Positions 22,212 through 30,712 of a stretch of 54,648 nt of DNA are shown here, piece by piece (position 1 is the stretch's first letter; every line of letters starts with the position of its first letter). The stretch comes from Ruminococcaceae bacterium UBA1417 (GTDB lineage Bacteria > Bacillota > Clostridia > Oscillospirales > Acutalibacteraceae): positions 1-54,648 of the forward strand of contig DBPP01000003.1 of NCBI GenBank assembly GCA_002305575.1, in the 5' to 3' direction. A model generated the notes under the pieces. The model made no database searches. It saw only the letters and a list, made by a program, of their open reading frames with translations, and had not been told where the DNA came from. The position numbers were made by a program, and so were the translations under genes.

Positions 22212-24590
22212 ATGGATGGAAAAAAGGACATGGATTGCATCCTTACGCAGAATATCCGTGGGGAACAGGTTTTTTATGCGGATATGGCGGTCGTATTCGC
22301 GGTTGCCGGCCCCGTACAGGTAATGGTCAACGGTGCGGACTACACGATGTGCAAGGGGGATGTCGTTCTGATCCATCCCGGTGAAAAGCATGCGATCCAA
22401 TGCGCTGCGCCTGCAGCCGTGTGTATGGCCGTATATTCCAGCCGGTTTCTGGCGACGCTGTTCCGGCCATATGGCGGCGCGGCTTTTACCTGTAACAGCC
22501 TTTCGGACGCGGGGCGCGATTATACCCGGATTCGAGGGATTTTCCGGGAGTTAATCCAGGTGCGTATCGACACAAACCGGAAAAGCGAGTGCGGTGTGCG
22601 CAGCTTGCTTTACAGGGTGCTCGACTGCCTTTCGGAGGAGTTCTCTGCGGAAAAAGGGGAGAGGTGTTCCGTGCAGCGGGGTACGGAAGATGGGCGTATG
22701 CAGCAGGTTTTCCGGTATATCGACGAGAACTTTAGCGGGAACATCAGCCTGTCTGTGCTGGCAGAGCAGATGTATCTCTCGCCCTCCACGTTGTCCCGGC
22801 TCTTTAAGAAAAATACGGGCGTGTATTTCGCGGAGTATATCCTCCAGATGTGGCTCGATTATGCGCGGCAGGCATTATTGGACGCGGACGACAGCATCAC
22901 AAGAATTGCTGTGGACAGCGGATTTTCCAATCTGTCGGCATTTAACCGCGTTTTCAAAGAACGCTTCGGCGTATCGCCGTCCGAATACAGACGGGCGGGC
23001 AGGCCGGACGCACGGGGGGAGCAGCCCGGACAACCCGCGGTATCGGAAAGCCTCAGAAAAGCAGTGGATGCGGTGCTGCTCGACCATCCGGTTTCGCAGG
23101 TGGACGTGGATGTGCGCGCGGGGCAGACGTATGAAAAGTTCTGGAATCGCGCGATCAACGCCGGCGCGGCCAGCGCTCTGCTGATGGCCAACGTGCAGGC
23201 GCACATCGTATTTCTTGCGGAAAATCTCGGCTTCCGCTATGTGCGGCTCTGGAACGTGTTTTCCGTTCCGATGCGGGTGACGGATGGCCGACATATTGGC
23301 AGCTACAGCTATGACCAGCTGGACAGCGTGTTCGATTTTTTGGACCGGCATGGCCTTTTCCCTTTTCTGGATTTCGGCGTGCGTCCGAGCACAGCGGTCA
23401 AAAACGAACGGGTCAACGTGTATTTCGGCGAGGAATGCGTCGAGTTTGCATCGCGTGAAGCTTGGGAGCGGATGGTGGAGGATTTTGTGCGCCACATTGT
23501 GAAGCGATATGGAAAAGAAAAGGCGGAGCGGTGGATCTTTGAGATTTCCTATGACATCCGGCACAAAAGCCCGTGTTACAAGGACGCGCGCTATGACTTT
23601 TTCGATGCCTACCGCCATTTGTACCGCACGGTTAAGCGCGCGCTGCCTGCGGCCGAGGTGGGCGGCCCGATGGCCATCGGGCATTGCGGCGACGATTTTG
23701 TCCGCAGCTTTCTGGAAAAAAGTAAGGCAGCTTTGTGTGTGCCGGACTTTGTCTCGCTTCTTCTGTTTCCATATGTGCCGTTCGAGGACGGGGGAGCGCT
23801 CGGTTACCGGCGGACCGCAGACGGCGGCCATGAGCGCCGTGAGCTGGAGCGGATGCACGCTCTGCTCCGGGAGGCCGGCGTATCGAGCCGGGTGTATGTT
23901 TCGGAATGGAACAACACGCTTTCCAGTCGTGATTTTCTCAACGATAGCTGTTACCGGGCTGCGTATTTTGCGGATAAACTGGCGGCGCTTTGGGGTAAGG
24001 CTGACCTGGCCTGTGTTTGGATGGCCTCGGATTGGGTGAGCAATTACTTTGATGTGCAGGGGGTCGCCAATGGCGGAAACGGATTGCTCACGAAGGATGC
24101 CATCTGCAAGCCGGCCTGCTATGCGCTGCAGTTTATGAACCAGCTGGGAGACGAACTGCTTGTCAAAGGCGAGAACTATTGGGTCACACGCTCCGGCCGA
24201 CAGGATTTTTATATTCTGTGCGCACATTTTAAGCCGCTGGATACGGTGGGCGCGCTGCGACACGGATGCGCGGAGCATCCTACAGCGTTGCAGGCTTTGG
24301 CGCAGGATGAAGCCTGTTTGGAACTTGTGTTCCGGTTGCGCCATGTGGAGGGGACACGCTATGTGGTGAAACGGCGCATCCTCACACCGAAAGAGGGGAG
24401 CCTTTTGTGCGAGTGGGAAAAGCTCGGGTTCGACACCGCGCTCAACAGTCGGGACATCGCTTATCTGCGTCGGATCTCGTTCCCGCGCATCAGCATGAAA
24501 AAATGCGAAGCCACAGCGTCGGGAGAGTTGGAGATCCGCGAAAAGCTTGGCGCGCAGGAAACGGTTTTGCTGCACATTTATGAAGAATAA
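22212..24590 (+). CDS. AraC-family regulator fused to a GH39-like domain
   Basis: About 792 residues, starting at ATG 22212 with GGGAGGG eight bases upstream. Residues 1-100 form an AraC-type cupin (GDVVLIHPGEKHAI). Residues about 160-260 are a double helix-turn-helix (ISLSVLAEQMYLSPSTLSRL, SGFSNLSAFNRVFKERFG). From about 290 a GH39 xylosidase/iduronidase-like barrel follows. VSEWNNT has the expected nucleophile Glu565. The acid/base motif WNEP, expected at 446-449 after FE, reads SYDI (Asp448), so hydrolysis is doubtful. The barrel may sense a sugar and control the DNA-binding part. The sugar importer upstream is a likely target. The terminator at 24596 closes the gene. Confidence 0.82.
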   Translation: MDGKKDMDCILTQNIRGEQVFYADMAVVFAVAGPVQVMVNGADYTMCKGDVVLIHPGEKHAIQCAAPAAVCMAVYSSRFLATLFRPYGGAAFTCNSLSDAGRDYTRIRGIFRELIQVRIDTNRKSECGVRSLLYRVLDCLSEEFSAEKGERCSVQRGTEDGRMQQVFRYIDENFSGNISLSVLAEQMYLSPSTLSRLFKKNTGVYFAEYILQMWLDYARQALLDADDSITRIAVDSGFSNLSAFNRVFKERFGVSPSEYRRAGRPDARGEQPGQPAVSESLRKAVDAVLLDHPVSQVDVDVRAGQTYEKFWNRAINAGAASALLMANVQAHIVFLAENLGFRYVRLWNVFSVPMRVTDGRHIGSYSYDQLDSVFDFLDRHGLFPFLDFGVRPSTAVKNERVNVYFGEECVEFASREAWERMVEDFVRHIVKRYGKEKAERWIFEISYDIRHKSPCYKDARYDFFDAYRHLYRTVKRALPAAEVGGPMAIGHCGDDFVRSFLEKSKAALCVPDFVSLLLFPYVPFEDGGALGYRRTADGGHERRELERMHALLREAGVSSRVYVSEWNNTLSSRDFLNDSCYRAAYFADKLAALWGKADLACVWMASDWVSNYFDVQGVANGGNGLLTKDAICKPACYALQFMNQLGDELLVKGENYWVTRSGRQDFYILCAHFKPLDTVGALRHGCAEHPTALQALAQDEACLELVFRLRHVEGTRYVVKRRILTPKEGSLLCEWEKLGFDTALNSRDIAYLRRISFPRISMKKCEATASGELEIREKLGAQETVLLHIYEE

Positions 24591-24595
24591 AATAA

Positions 24596-24621
24596 ATGAG
24601 CACCGATTTCTCGGTGCTCAT
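24596..24621. terminator. Bidirectional terminator between the AraC-GH39 gene and rpmB
   Basis: Perfect 11-base arms ATGAGCACCGA and TCGGTGCTCAT around TTTC. The plus-strand side is followed by CTTCT, and the minus-strand side by TTTATTTTATT, so it works best for rpmB but can serve both convergent genes. Confidence 0.85.
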
Positions 24622-24638
24622 CTTCTAAAGGTCAGCTT

Positions 24639-24827
24639 TTAGATTGCTCTTGTAACCTTGCCGGAACGCAAGCAGCGGGTGCAGGCGTATACACGCTTCG
24701 GTGTACCGTTAACAAGTGCCTTTACTCGTCTGATATTCGGTTTCCACGTTCTGTTGGAACGTCTGTGAGAGTGAGAAACCTGAATGCCGAAGGATACGTC
24801 CTTTCCGCAAATTTCACATTTAGCCAT
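24639..24827 (-). CDS. rpmB: 50S ribosomal protein L28
   Basis: This 62-residue basic protein begins AKCEICGKDVSFGIQVSHSH and continues RRSNRTWKPNIRRVKAL. It has two CxxC pairs (CEIC near the N terminus and CTRC in VYACTRCLRSGKV) that make the zinc-binding form of L28. AAGGAGGTG lies eight bases before the ATG on the minus strand. In many Firmicutes rpmB neighbours spoVM and thiN; here it is separated, on the other strand and about 19 kb away. It is a monocistronic unit with its own promoter and terminator. Confidence 0.96.
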   Translation of the reverse strand: MAKCEICGKDVSFGIQVSHSHRRSNRTWKPNIRRVKALVNGTPKRVYACTRCLRSGKVTRAI

Positions 24828-24873
24828 CTGTCTGCACCTCCTTAAAGTGCCAAATCTTCATTGCAACATACGT

Positions 24874-24902
24874 ATTGTAGCAGAAACAAACGCAAAATGC
24901 AA
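24874..24902 (-). promoter_or_regulatory. Promoter of rpmB
   Basis: On the minus strand TTGCAT (plus 24897-24902), 17 bases, TACAAT (plus 24874-24879), about 45 bases before the rpmB start. Confidence 0.8.
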
Positions 24903-25098
24903 GATTTATTTTTGCTTTCTCAATTGTTTTTTAAAAGGGAATTGTTTTTTTTCGGCGTATGCTTTATAATTCATCTTGACCGGAAGCGGCGCAGGGCAAC
25001 AGCCTGCGCCGTGGCGTCCCCGATTTTGTTCCCCCATTTTTGGAATACTCTAAAGAAATGACCTGAAGAAAGGAAACGCTTTTGCACGGCAAAAGCGG

Positions 25099-25806
25099 AT
25101 GGTTGCGGTTATGCTTTTTAATTCGATCCTGAGAATCCTGTTCGGCGGCAGTGTGGATCTTGTCAGCGTGTTGATGCAGATTCTGGCGACGCTTGTCATT
25201 ATCTTCCTGGTTTTGCCGTTTCACGAATTTGCGCACGGCTGGATGGCGAACCGGCTCGGAGACCCGACAGCGCGTCTTTCCGGGCGGCTGACCTTCAACC
25301 CGATTGCGAGCCTTGAGCCGTTTGGCGCGCTGTGCCTTTTGCTGTTCGGCTTTGGCTGGGCGAAGCCTGTGCCGGTGGACAGCCGGTATTTTAAAAATCC
25401 TCGGTCCGGCATGGCGCTGACGGCGCTTGCGGGGCCGGTGGCGAATCTGATCGCGGCATATATCGGCGCGCTCGTTTTCTACGCCGTGATGATTTTTGCG
25501 CCGGACAATATTGTGATCAGCTATATCCTTGTGTTTCTCCAGTACTATGCGATGATCAATTCCGTGCTCGCGGTTTTCAACCTTGTGCCCCTACCGCCGC
25601 TCGATGGCTCCAAGATCCTCGTAAGTTTCCTGAGCGATCGCGCGCGCTTCCTGTTCTATCAATACCAGAATGTGCTTTCGATGATCGGCATGGTGCTGCT
25701 GGTTTCCGGCACGCTTTCCGGCCCAATCAACACGGCTGAAAACGCCGTGTTCACAGGTGTACTCTGGTTGGCAATGTTGCCGTTCCGCCTGTTTGGACTG
25801 GTGTGA
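25099..25806 (+). CDS. M50-family (site-2-like) membrane metalloprotease
   Basis: About 235 residues, starting at ATG 25099 or 25111. The zinc motif HEFAH (in LPFHEFAHGWMANRLGDP) and the second motif NLVPLPPLDGSK define the short S2P/YwhC-like M50 proteases. There are five to six membrane segments, with GPVANLIAAYIGALV in between. The substrate is unknown; this group is usually encoded next to scpA/scpB in clostridia, as here (scpA begins 21 bases later). It differs from the spoIVFB-like protease at 47.3 kb, which has HEGGH and lacks this neighbourhood. Confidence 0.85.
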   Translation: MVAVMLFNSILRILFGGSVDLVSVLMQILATLVIIFLVLPFHEFAHGWMANRLGDPTARLSGRLTFNPIASLEPFGALCLLLFGFGWAKPVPVDSRYFKNPRSGMALTALAGPVANLIAAYIGALVFYAVMIFAPDNIVISYILVFLQYYAMINSVLAVFNLVPLPPLDGSKILVSFLSDRARFLFYQYQNVLSMIGMVLLVSGTLSGPINTAENAVFTGVLWLAMLPFRLFGLV

Positions 25807-25827
25807 CCGCGTATGGAAGCGGATAAA

Positions 25828-26535
25828 ATGGAAACACTTTCCTATAAGCTCGACGTGTTCGAGGGGCCTTTGGACTTGCTTCTCACACTGATTGCCAAAA
25901 ATAAACTCAACATTTATGATATTCCCATCACGCTGCTGCTCGAGCAGTATATGGAGCAGATCCAGCGGATGCAGACGGAAAATCTTGACGTTGCGAGCGA
26001 GTTCCTCGAGATGGCGGCGCGGCTTGTTCACATCAAGAGCGTTTCACTGCTCCCGAAGCGCGAGGAGGAAGAGATTTTGCGGCGCGAGCTGACGGGCCAG
26101 CTGCTGGAATACCAGCAATGCAAGGAAACGGCGCAGCGCCTTCGCGAGCGATTTTCTTTCGATCGGCTGGTGCGCCCGCCGTCCAAAATTCCGGCTGACC
26201 ACGCCTACAAGCGATCGCATGAGCCGGAGGAAATGCTCGCCGCCTATCTGTCCGCCGTGGGAAGGAAAAGACGGTTGGCGCCGCCGTCGGCTGAAGCGTT
26301 TTCAGGGATTGTCTCGAGGCCGGTGGTCTCTGTTGCATCCCAGATAGTTTTCGTGCTGCGCCGTCTCTGGAAGCGCCGGCGTATCCCGTTTCGCGAGCTG
26401 TTTCGCGGGAAGCGAAACCCCTCCGAGCGCGTAGCGGCGTTCCTTGCGGTGCTGGAGCTTGTCAAGGGCAGGCGACTGCGCGTGGAAGGCGACGGCGACG
26501 ATTGTGAAGTGCGTCTGATTCACGGGGGTGATTGA
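25828..26535 (+). CDS. scpA: Segregation and condensation protein A
   Basis: This 235-residue kleisin links Smc heads with ScpB in chromosome condensation and segregation. The N-terminal signature YKLDVFEGPLDLLLTLI is followed by DIPITLLLEQYMEQI and ARLVHIKSVSLLP. The C-terminal winged helix contains VAAFLAVLELVKGRRLRVE. ATG 25828 gives the usual start (METLSYKLDVF) with GGAAGCGG upstream; ATG 25813 is an alternative. The end overlaps scpB by 8 bases, implying coupled translation. Confidence 0.95.
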   Translation: METLSYKLDVFEGPLDLLLTLIAKNKLNIYDIPITLLLEQYMEQIQRMQTENLDVASEFLEMAARLVHIKSVSLLPKREEEEILRRELTGQLLEYQQCKETAQRLRERFSFDRLVRPPSKIPADHAYKRSHEPEEMLAAYLSAVGRKRRLAPPSAEAFSGIVSRPVVSVASQIVFVLRRLWKRRRIPFRELFRGKRNPSERVAAFLAVLELVKGRRLRVEGDGDDCEVRLIHGGD

Positions 26536-27097
26536 TCTGAAAAAGGAAGAATTGTGCGGCGCTTTGGAAGCCATTCTTTTCGCGTGCGGCGATCCGATCG
26601 GTGTGGACAAGATCGCGGCCGCGCTCGGCGTAGAGGAAACGGCGGTCCTGGCGGCTGCACAGAAGCTGCAGGAGAAATGGAACACCCCGCAAAGCGGCAT
26701 TCACTTGCTGACGTTCGAAAACGATTTGCAGTTTGCAACCAACCCGGCATTTATTGAGCCGGTACGTGCGGCGATGGATTTGCGCCGCAACACGCCGCTT
26801 TCACAGGCGGCCATGGAGGTACTCGCGGTTATCGCATACAATCAGCCGGTGACGAAAGCGTTTGTCGAGCAGGTGCGTGGCGTAGACTGCTCCGGCGTGA
26901 TCGGCAGTTTGACGCTCAAGGGCCTCATCGAGGAACGTGGACGACTGGAACTGCCGGGGCGGCCGCTGCTGTACGGTACGACGGACGCGTTCTTGCGTTG
27001 CCTGAACATCAGTTCCCTTGCGGAGCTGCCACCGCTGCCCAAAGATGAGACGGCGGACGAGGCGCAGGAAGCGGAGCCGGATGGTGACGGCGTATGA
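26528..27097 (+). CDS. scpB: Segregation and condensation protein B
   Basis: This 189-residue winged-helix protein starts at GTG 26528 inside the scpA end. It has the conserved LEAILFACGDPIGVDKIA, LAVIAYNQPVTKAFVEQVRG and GRLELPGRPLLYGTTDAFL. It forms a dimer that binds the ScpA kleisin of the Smc complex. The acidic tail (EAQEAEPDGDG) is typical. Its stop overlaps the start of the following DUF2953 gene (ATGA). Confidence 0.95.
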   Translation: MIDLKKEELCGALEAILFACGDPIGVDKIAAALGVEETAVLAAAQKLQEKWNTPQSGIHLLTFENDLQFATNPAFIEPVRAAMDLRRNTPLSQAAMEVLAVIAYNQPVTKAFVEQVRGVDCSGVIGSLTLKGLIEERGRLELPGRPLLYGTTDAFLRCLNISSLAELPPLPKDETADEAQEAEPDGDGV

Positions 27098-27747
27098 TTG
27101 CAGTCTATATCCTGTTGGGGCTTTTTGTGCTCATCGGCCTGCTTCTGTTGGCGCCGGTCCACGCACAGATCGGGTACAGGGAAACGCTCGAGGTGCAGGT
27201 GCAGTGGCTTTTCCTTCGGCGAAAACTCTTGCCGGAGCCGGAAGAGCCGGCGGAGAAGCCAAAGCAGGAAACGTCTAAAAGTGACGGTGCGCCTTCGAAA
27301 CGGAACAAATCGAACGCGCTGCTCGAAAAGTTCCGGCGATTTCGCGCGGTGGAAGGGTTTTCGGGCTTTCTGCGTCTCGTGCAGGCGTTCGTGCGGTTGA
27401 CGGGTACGTCGGCTGCAGCGTTGATCCGCCGGCTGCGTATCCGCGATTTTGACCTCTACGTGCTGACGGGTGGCGAGGACGCTGCTGCCGCGGCGATTTT
27501 GTACGGAAAGACCTGCGCGGTGGTGTATCCGGCCGCCGAAGCGCTTTTTGCGCTGGCGCCGTGTAAACGACGGCGTGTTTCCGTCGATCTCGATTACGGC
27601 GTTAAAACGCCGCGCGCACAGCTTTCGGCGGATGTCTCGATCCGGCTGATTTTTCTCGTTTATTATGGTTTGCGGTATTTGATCGGGCTATATCCGATCT
27701 ATCAAAGATTCAACGCGCCGCACAGTGGCGCAAAGCGGAAAGGATAA
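27094..27747 (+). CDS. DUF2953 domain protein
   Basis: This 217-residue protein has an N-terminal membrane anchor (AVYILLGLFVLIGLLLLAPV), a charged Lys/Glu-rich linker and a C-terminal domain. The latter includes RRLRIRDFDLYVLTGGEDAA and ALFALAPCKRRRVSVDLDYG and ends with a second hydrophobic segment. The pattern and the position between scpB and ytfJ match DUF2953 proteins, which are widespread in spore formers and of unproven function. It is coupled to scpB by ATGA overlap. Confidence 0.82.
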   Translation: MIAVYILLGLFVLIGLLLLAPVHAQIGYRETLEVQVQWLFLRRKLLPEPEEPAEKPKQETSKSDGAPSKRNKSNALLEKFRRFRAVEGFSGFLRLVQAFVRLTGTSAAALIRRLRIRDFDLYVLTGGEDAAAAAILYGKTCAVVYPAAEALFALAPCKRRRVSVDLDYGVKTPRAQLSADVSIRLIFLVYYGLRYLIGLYPIYQRFNAPHSGAKRKG

Positions 27748-27751
27748 AGCT

Positions 27752-28159
27752 ATGAGTGAAAACAAAGTCAACAATCTTCTCGGCGCCTCTATGGATAAAA
27801 TCAAGGAAATGGTCGATGTCAACACGGTTGTAGGCAACCCGATTACAACGCCAGACGGCACGACGGTTATCCCGGTTTCCCGCGTGAGCTATGGCTTTGC
27901 GGGCGGCGGAACAGATCTGCCCTCGAAGGCGCAGCCCGATAAGGGGCTGTTTGCGGGCGGCAGCGGCGCGGGCATCACGATTAGCCCGATCGCGTTTCTG
28001 GTGATCGCGAACGGCAGCGTGCGCGTCCTACAAATAGAGCCGTATCTCTCGTCTGTGGATCGCATTGTCGCCAACGCACCGGATATGCTCGATAAGCTGA
28101 CGGATCTGTTCAAAAAGGACAAGGCGGAGGAGGATGTCTCCCTCCCGCCGCAGTATTAA
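27752..28159 (+). CDS. ytfJ: YtfJ/GerW family sporulation protein
   Basis: This 135-residue protein has ATG 27752 preceded by AAAGGATAAAG. The family core is complete: MVDVNTVVGNPITTPDGTTV, IPVSRVSYGFAGGG, and a Gly-rich GGSGAGITISPIAFLVI. In Bacillus the protein is made in the forespore and influences germination; in clostridia it is a marker of spore formation. It lies in the usual neighbourhood, scpAB and DUF2953 before and a D-Ala-D-Ala carboxypeptidase after. Confidence 0.93.
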   Translation: MSENKVNNLLGASMDKIKEMVDVNTVVGNPITTPDGTTVIPVSRVSYGFAGGGTDLPSKAQPDKGLFAGGSGAGITISPIAFLVIANGSVRVLQIEPYLSSVDRIVANAPDMLDKLTDLFKKDKAEEDVSLPPQY

Positions 28160-28176
28160 GAGGGTATAAACCAATG

Positions 28177-28205
28177 CCTGCCGCCATAGAAATGAAAGCG
28201 GCAGG
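28177..28205 (+). promoter_or_regulatory. Hairpin abutting the dacF start
   Basis: CCTGCCGC (28177-28184) pairs perfectly with GCGGCAGG (28198-28205), two bases before the ATG at 28208. The 3' arm contains the only purine-rich ribosome-site candidate (GGCAGG), so the hairpin may limit translation. Confidence 0.5.
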
Positions 28206-28207
28206 TG

Positions 28208-29350
28208 ATGCGTTTGTTCAGAAAAATTTGGTCTGCGGTCTTGGTCGTTGTGATTCTCGCAGCCGCGGTGGTGCCGGTTTCGGCTGCGGCTGAAGCGCCG
28301 GAGGTTTCGGCGTATGCCGCCGTGCTGTACGATCCGGTAAGCGGCGCGGTGCTGTATGAAAAAAACAGCGGCGAAGTGCTGCCGATGGCGAGCACCACAA
28401 AAATCATGACGGCTCTACTCGCATTTGAAAGTGGTCGCGCCGATGAGGTTGTTGCGGTGACAGAGGAGATGGCCGCGGTGGAGGGGTCCTCAATGGGGCT
28501 ACAGCCCGGCGATCGCCTCACGCTCGGCAATCTTGCGCGCGGTATGATGATGGCTTCCGGCAACGACAGCGCCAATGCCATCGCCGTATTTCTCGGCGGT
28601 GATGCGGCGAGATTTTCGGCGATGATGAACGACCGCGCGGCAGAAATCGGCATGGAAGACACATGCTTTGTGACGCCCTCCGGGTTGGATGCGCAGGGCC
28701 ATGGCTCCACGGCGTACGACATGGCGTTGCTCGCTGCTGAAGCGATGGATTGCACGGCTTTTGCTGAAACTGTGGGCGCATCCTCGCTTTCAGTGGAATT
28801 TCTCGAGCCGGAAAAAACCGTCCGGTATGAAAACCACAACCGGCTGCTGTCTCTGTACGCGGATTGCACCGGCATCAAGACCGGCTATACGAAAAAAGCT
28901 GGACGTTGTCTCGTTTCTTCCGCGGAACGGGACGGCGCGCGCCTGATCTGCGTGACGCTGAATGCGCCGGATGATTGGAACGACCACATCGCGCTGTTTG
29001 AATACGGCTTCTCACAGTTTGAAACGCACACCTGGATGGCGGATGAAAACACGTATGCCGTACCGGTTGTCGGTGGAACAGCATCGTCGGTGCTTTGCCG
29101 TATCCAGGGAGAAGCATCGGCACGGCTGTATATCGACGCCCAGGTGACGGCGACGGTTTCCTTGCCGCGTTTTGTATACGCGCCGGTGGAGCCGGACGCA
29201 CAGCTGGGGCAGGTTACATACCGGGTGGGCGATACGGTTGTCGCCCGCATGCCGATTGTGGCGCAGGAAAGTGTTTCCGCAGCGCCGGATACGCGGAACG
29301 GGATACAAAAATGGCTTGCGCGGATATTCCGTCCGGCGCAGGGGAAATAG
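28208..29350 (+). CDS. dacF: D-alanyl-D-alanine carboxypeptidase, DacF/PBP5 type
   Basis: This 380-residue secreted penicillin-binding protein trims the terminal D-Ala of peptidoglycan stem peptides. A signal peptide (WSAVLVVVILAAAVVPVSAA) precedes the S11 peptidase domain. Its catalytic triad motifs are STTK (Ser62, Lys65), SGN (Ser117-Asn119) and KTG (Lys224-Gly226). A PBP5-like beta-rich tail and a short amphipathic end (IQKWLARIF) probably tether it to the membrane. Position after ytfJ suggests a role in spore cortex or forespore wall modification, as for DacF in Bacillus. Confidence 0.92.
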   Translation: MRLFRKIWSAVLVVVILAAAVVPVSAAAEAPEVSAYAAVLYDPVSGAVLYEKNSGEVLPMASTTKIMTALLAFESGRADEVVAVTEEMAAVEGSSMGLQPGDRLTLGNLARGMMMASGNDSANAIAVFLGGDAARFSAMMNDRAAEIGMEDTCFVTPSGLDAQGHGSTAYDMALLAAEAMDCTAFAETVGASSLSVEFLEPEKTVRYENHNRLLSLYADCTGIKTGYTKKAGRCLVSSAERDGARLICVTLNAPDDWNDHIALFEYGFSQFETHTWMADENTYAVPVVGGTASSVLCRIQGEASARLYIDAQVTATVSLPRFVYAPVEPDAQLGQVTYRVGDTVVARMPIVAQESVSAAPDTRNGIQKWLARIFRPAQGK

Positions 29351-29367
29351 AGAATTTTGGTGATGAT

Positions 29368-30207
29368 ATGGCAAAGGATACAAGACTGCAAAAGATGCTT
29401 GCGGATTGCGGTGTAGCCTCTCGCCGGAAGGCGGAGGAGATCATTGCCGCGGGGCGCGTTGCAGTTAACGGTGTGCGCGCGTCGATTGGCGATAAGGTGG
29501 ATGTGCGAAAGGACCGCGTCACGGTGGATGGCGAGCTGGTGCGCCCGGTGGAAGAAAAGCTTTATATCATGGTGTATAAACCGCGCGGCTATCTGACGGC
29601 GATGACCGACGACCGCGGGCGCAAGTGCGTCAGCGAGCTTGTGGAGGAACTCGGTGTGCGTGTCTACCCCGTGGGGCGGTTGGATAAGGATTCGGAGGGC
29701 CTGTTGCTGATGACGAACGACGGCGCATTTGCGAATCAGATCGCCCACCCCTCCACGCATGTGCCGAAGGTGTATCGTGTTACCGTGCGGCCCGGCGTTA
29801 CGGAGGAACAGCTTACACGTCTTGCTGTGGGTGTCGAGATCGACGGCCGAATGACGGCGCCGGCGGGGGTCCGTGTATTGGAGCAGCAGCCAGGGCGCGT
29901 CGTGCTTGAATTTGTACTGCACGAAGGTCGAAACCGCCAGATCCGCAACATGTGTGAGGCAGTCGGATTGGAGGTTGCGCGGCTCAAACGCACGGCCATT
30001 GGCTCGGTCAAGCTCGGTATGCTGCCCCAAGGGCGCTTTCGTGAGCTTACACCGGACGAGGTGCGCCGCTTGAAAAATGCGGCGCAGAAGAAAAAAGGCA
30101 GCCAGCCGGAAGGAACGGAGGCGAAACGCGATGCTGCAAATTCTTCCTATGGAGGAAAAGGACAGGGAAGAGGCCATACGCCGCGAAACGGCGGGCGCCG
30201 GCGCTGA
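29368..30207 (+). CDS. rluB: 23S rRNA pseudouridine synthase, RluB/RsuA family
   Basis: This 279-residue protein starts at ATG 29368 after TTGGTGAT, 18 bases past dacF. An S4 RNA-binding domain (QKMLADCGVASRRKAEEII, VNGVRASIGDKV) precedes the pseudouridine synthase domain. The catalytic Asp106 is in VGRLDKDSEGLLLMTND, with KVYRVTVRPG and EGRNRQIRNMCEAVG further on. The tail is Lys/Arg/Gly-rich and overlaps the next gene. The family modifies 23S rRNA near position 2605 or 16S rRNA at 516; RluB-like is likelier in this clostridial context. Confidence 0.93.
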   Translation: MAKDTRLQKMLADCGVASRRKAEEIIAAGRVAVNGVRASIGDKVDVRKDRVTVDGELVRPVEEKLYIMVYKPRGYLTAMTDDRGRKCVSELVEELGVRVYPVGRLDKDSEGLLLMTNDGAFANQIAHPSTHVPKVYRVTVRPGVTEEQLTRLAVGVEIDGRMTAPAGVRVLEQQPGRVVLEFVLHEGRNRQIRNMCEAVGLEVARLKRTAIGSVKLGMLPQGRFRELTPDEVRRLKNAAQKKKGSQPEGTEAKRDAANSSYGGKGQGRGHTPRNGGRRR

Positions 30208-30523
30208 GACGCGCGTACTCGTTATGACGGACGGAGCAGACGAGCTCGGGTATGTGGTGGCCGGCGTACAGGCGCAGACGCTGTGTATCCACGCGTTTTC
30301 TGTCGCAGGCAAAACGGATTTTTCGACAGAAAAACCGGATGCGCAGACCGTTTTCATCCTGGATACACTGTTGCGCGCCGCCGCGTCGTTTGGCGAAGTA
30401 CACGGCGCCGACTGCATTCGGACAAGCTTTCCGGATTTCTTCAGCTTTTTTGCGCGCCGTGGGTTCAAATCGCACGATGCGTATGTCGAGGCACCGATGT
30501 CGGTGATCGTGCACTATACATGA
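30131..30523 (+). CDS. Small GNAT-like or uncharacterised protein
   Basis: This 130-residue protein overlaps the last 77 bases of rluB. ATG 30131 is preferred because GGAGG (30116-30120) lies ten bases upstream. The sequence has the flow of a short N-acetyltransferase-like fold (LQILPMEEKDREEAI, LGYVVAGVQAQTLCIHAFSV, ILDTLLRAAASFGEVHGADC and FFARRGFKSHD), but no acetyl-CoA loop (R/QxxGxG/A) is visible. It may therefore be a degenerate GNAT. A terminator follows the stop. Function unknown. Confidence 0.7.
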   Translation: MLQILPMEEKDREEAIRRETAGAGAETRVLVMTDGADELGYVVAGVQAQTLCIHAFSVAGKTDFSTEKPDAQTVFILDTLLRAAASFGEVHGADCIRTSFPDFFSFFARRGFKSHDAYVEAPMSVIVHYT

Positions 30524-30530
30524 AAAATGG

Positions 30531-30569
30531 AACGGGCTGTGGGGAATTGCGCTCCCTGCAGCCCGTTTT
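30531..30569 (+). terminator. Terminator closing the M50-scpAB-rluB operon
   Basis: AACGGGCTG (30531-30539) and CAGCCCGTT (30559-30567), with inner GGGGA/TCCC pairing, followed by TTTT. Confidence 0.85.
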
Positions 30570-30602
30570 GGCAGAAAATTAAAGGATTTGCGCCCGTACA
30601 GG

Positions 30603-30631
30603 TTGCATTTTTGGAATAGAAATGGTAGAAT
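30603..30631 (+). promoter_or_regulatory. Promoter of the yicC operon
   Basis: TTGCAT (30603-30608), 17 bases, TAGAAT (30626-30631), with TGG before the -10 box. It lies about 80 bases before yicC. Confidence 0.78.
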
Positions 30632-30712
30632 AACTTGATAATGGATTATAGTCGGTTGGTATGTCCTTTTGGGCACGACCGGCGCTACAACGTCAGGAAA
30701 AGAGATGATCCT

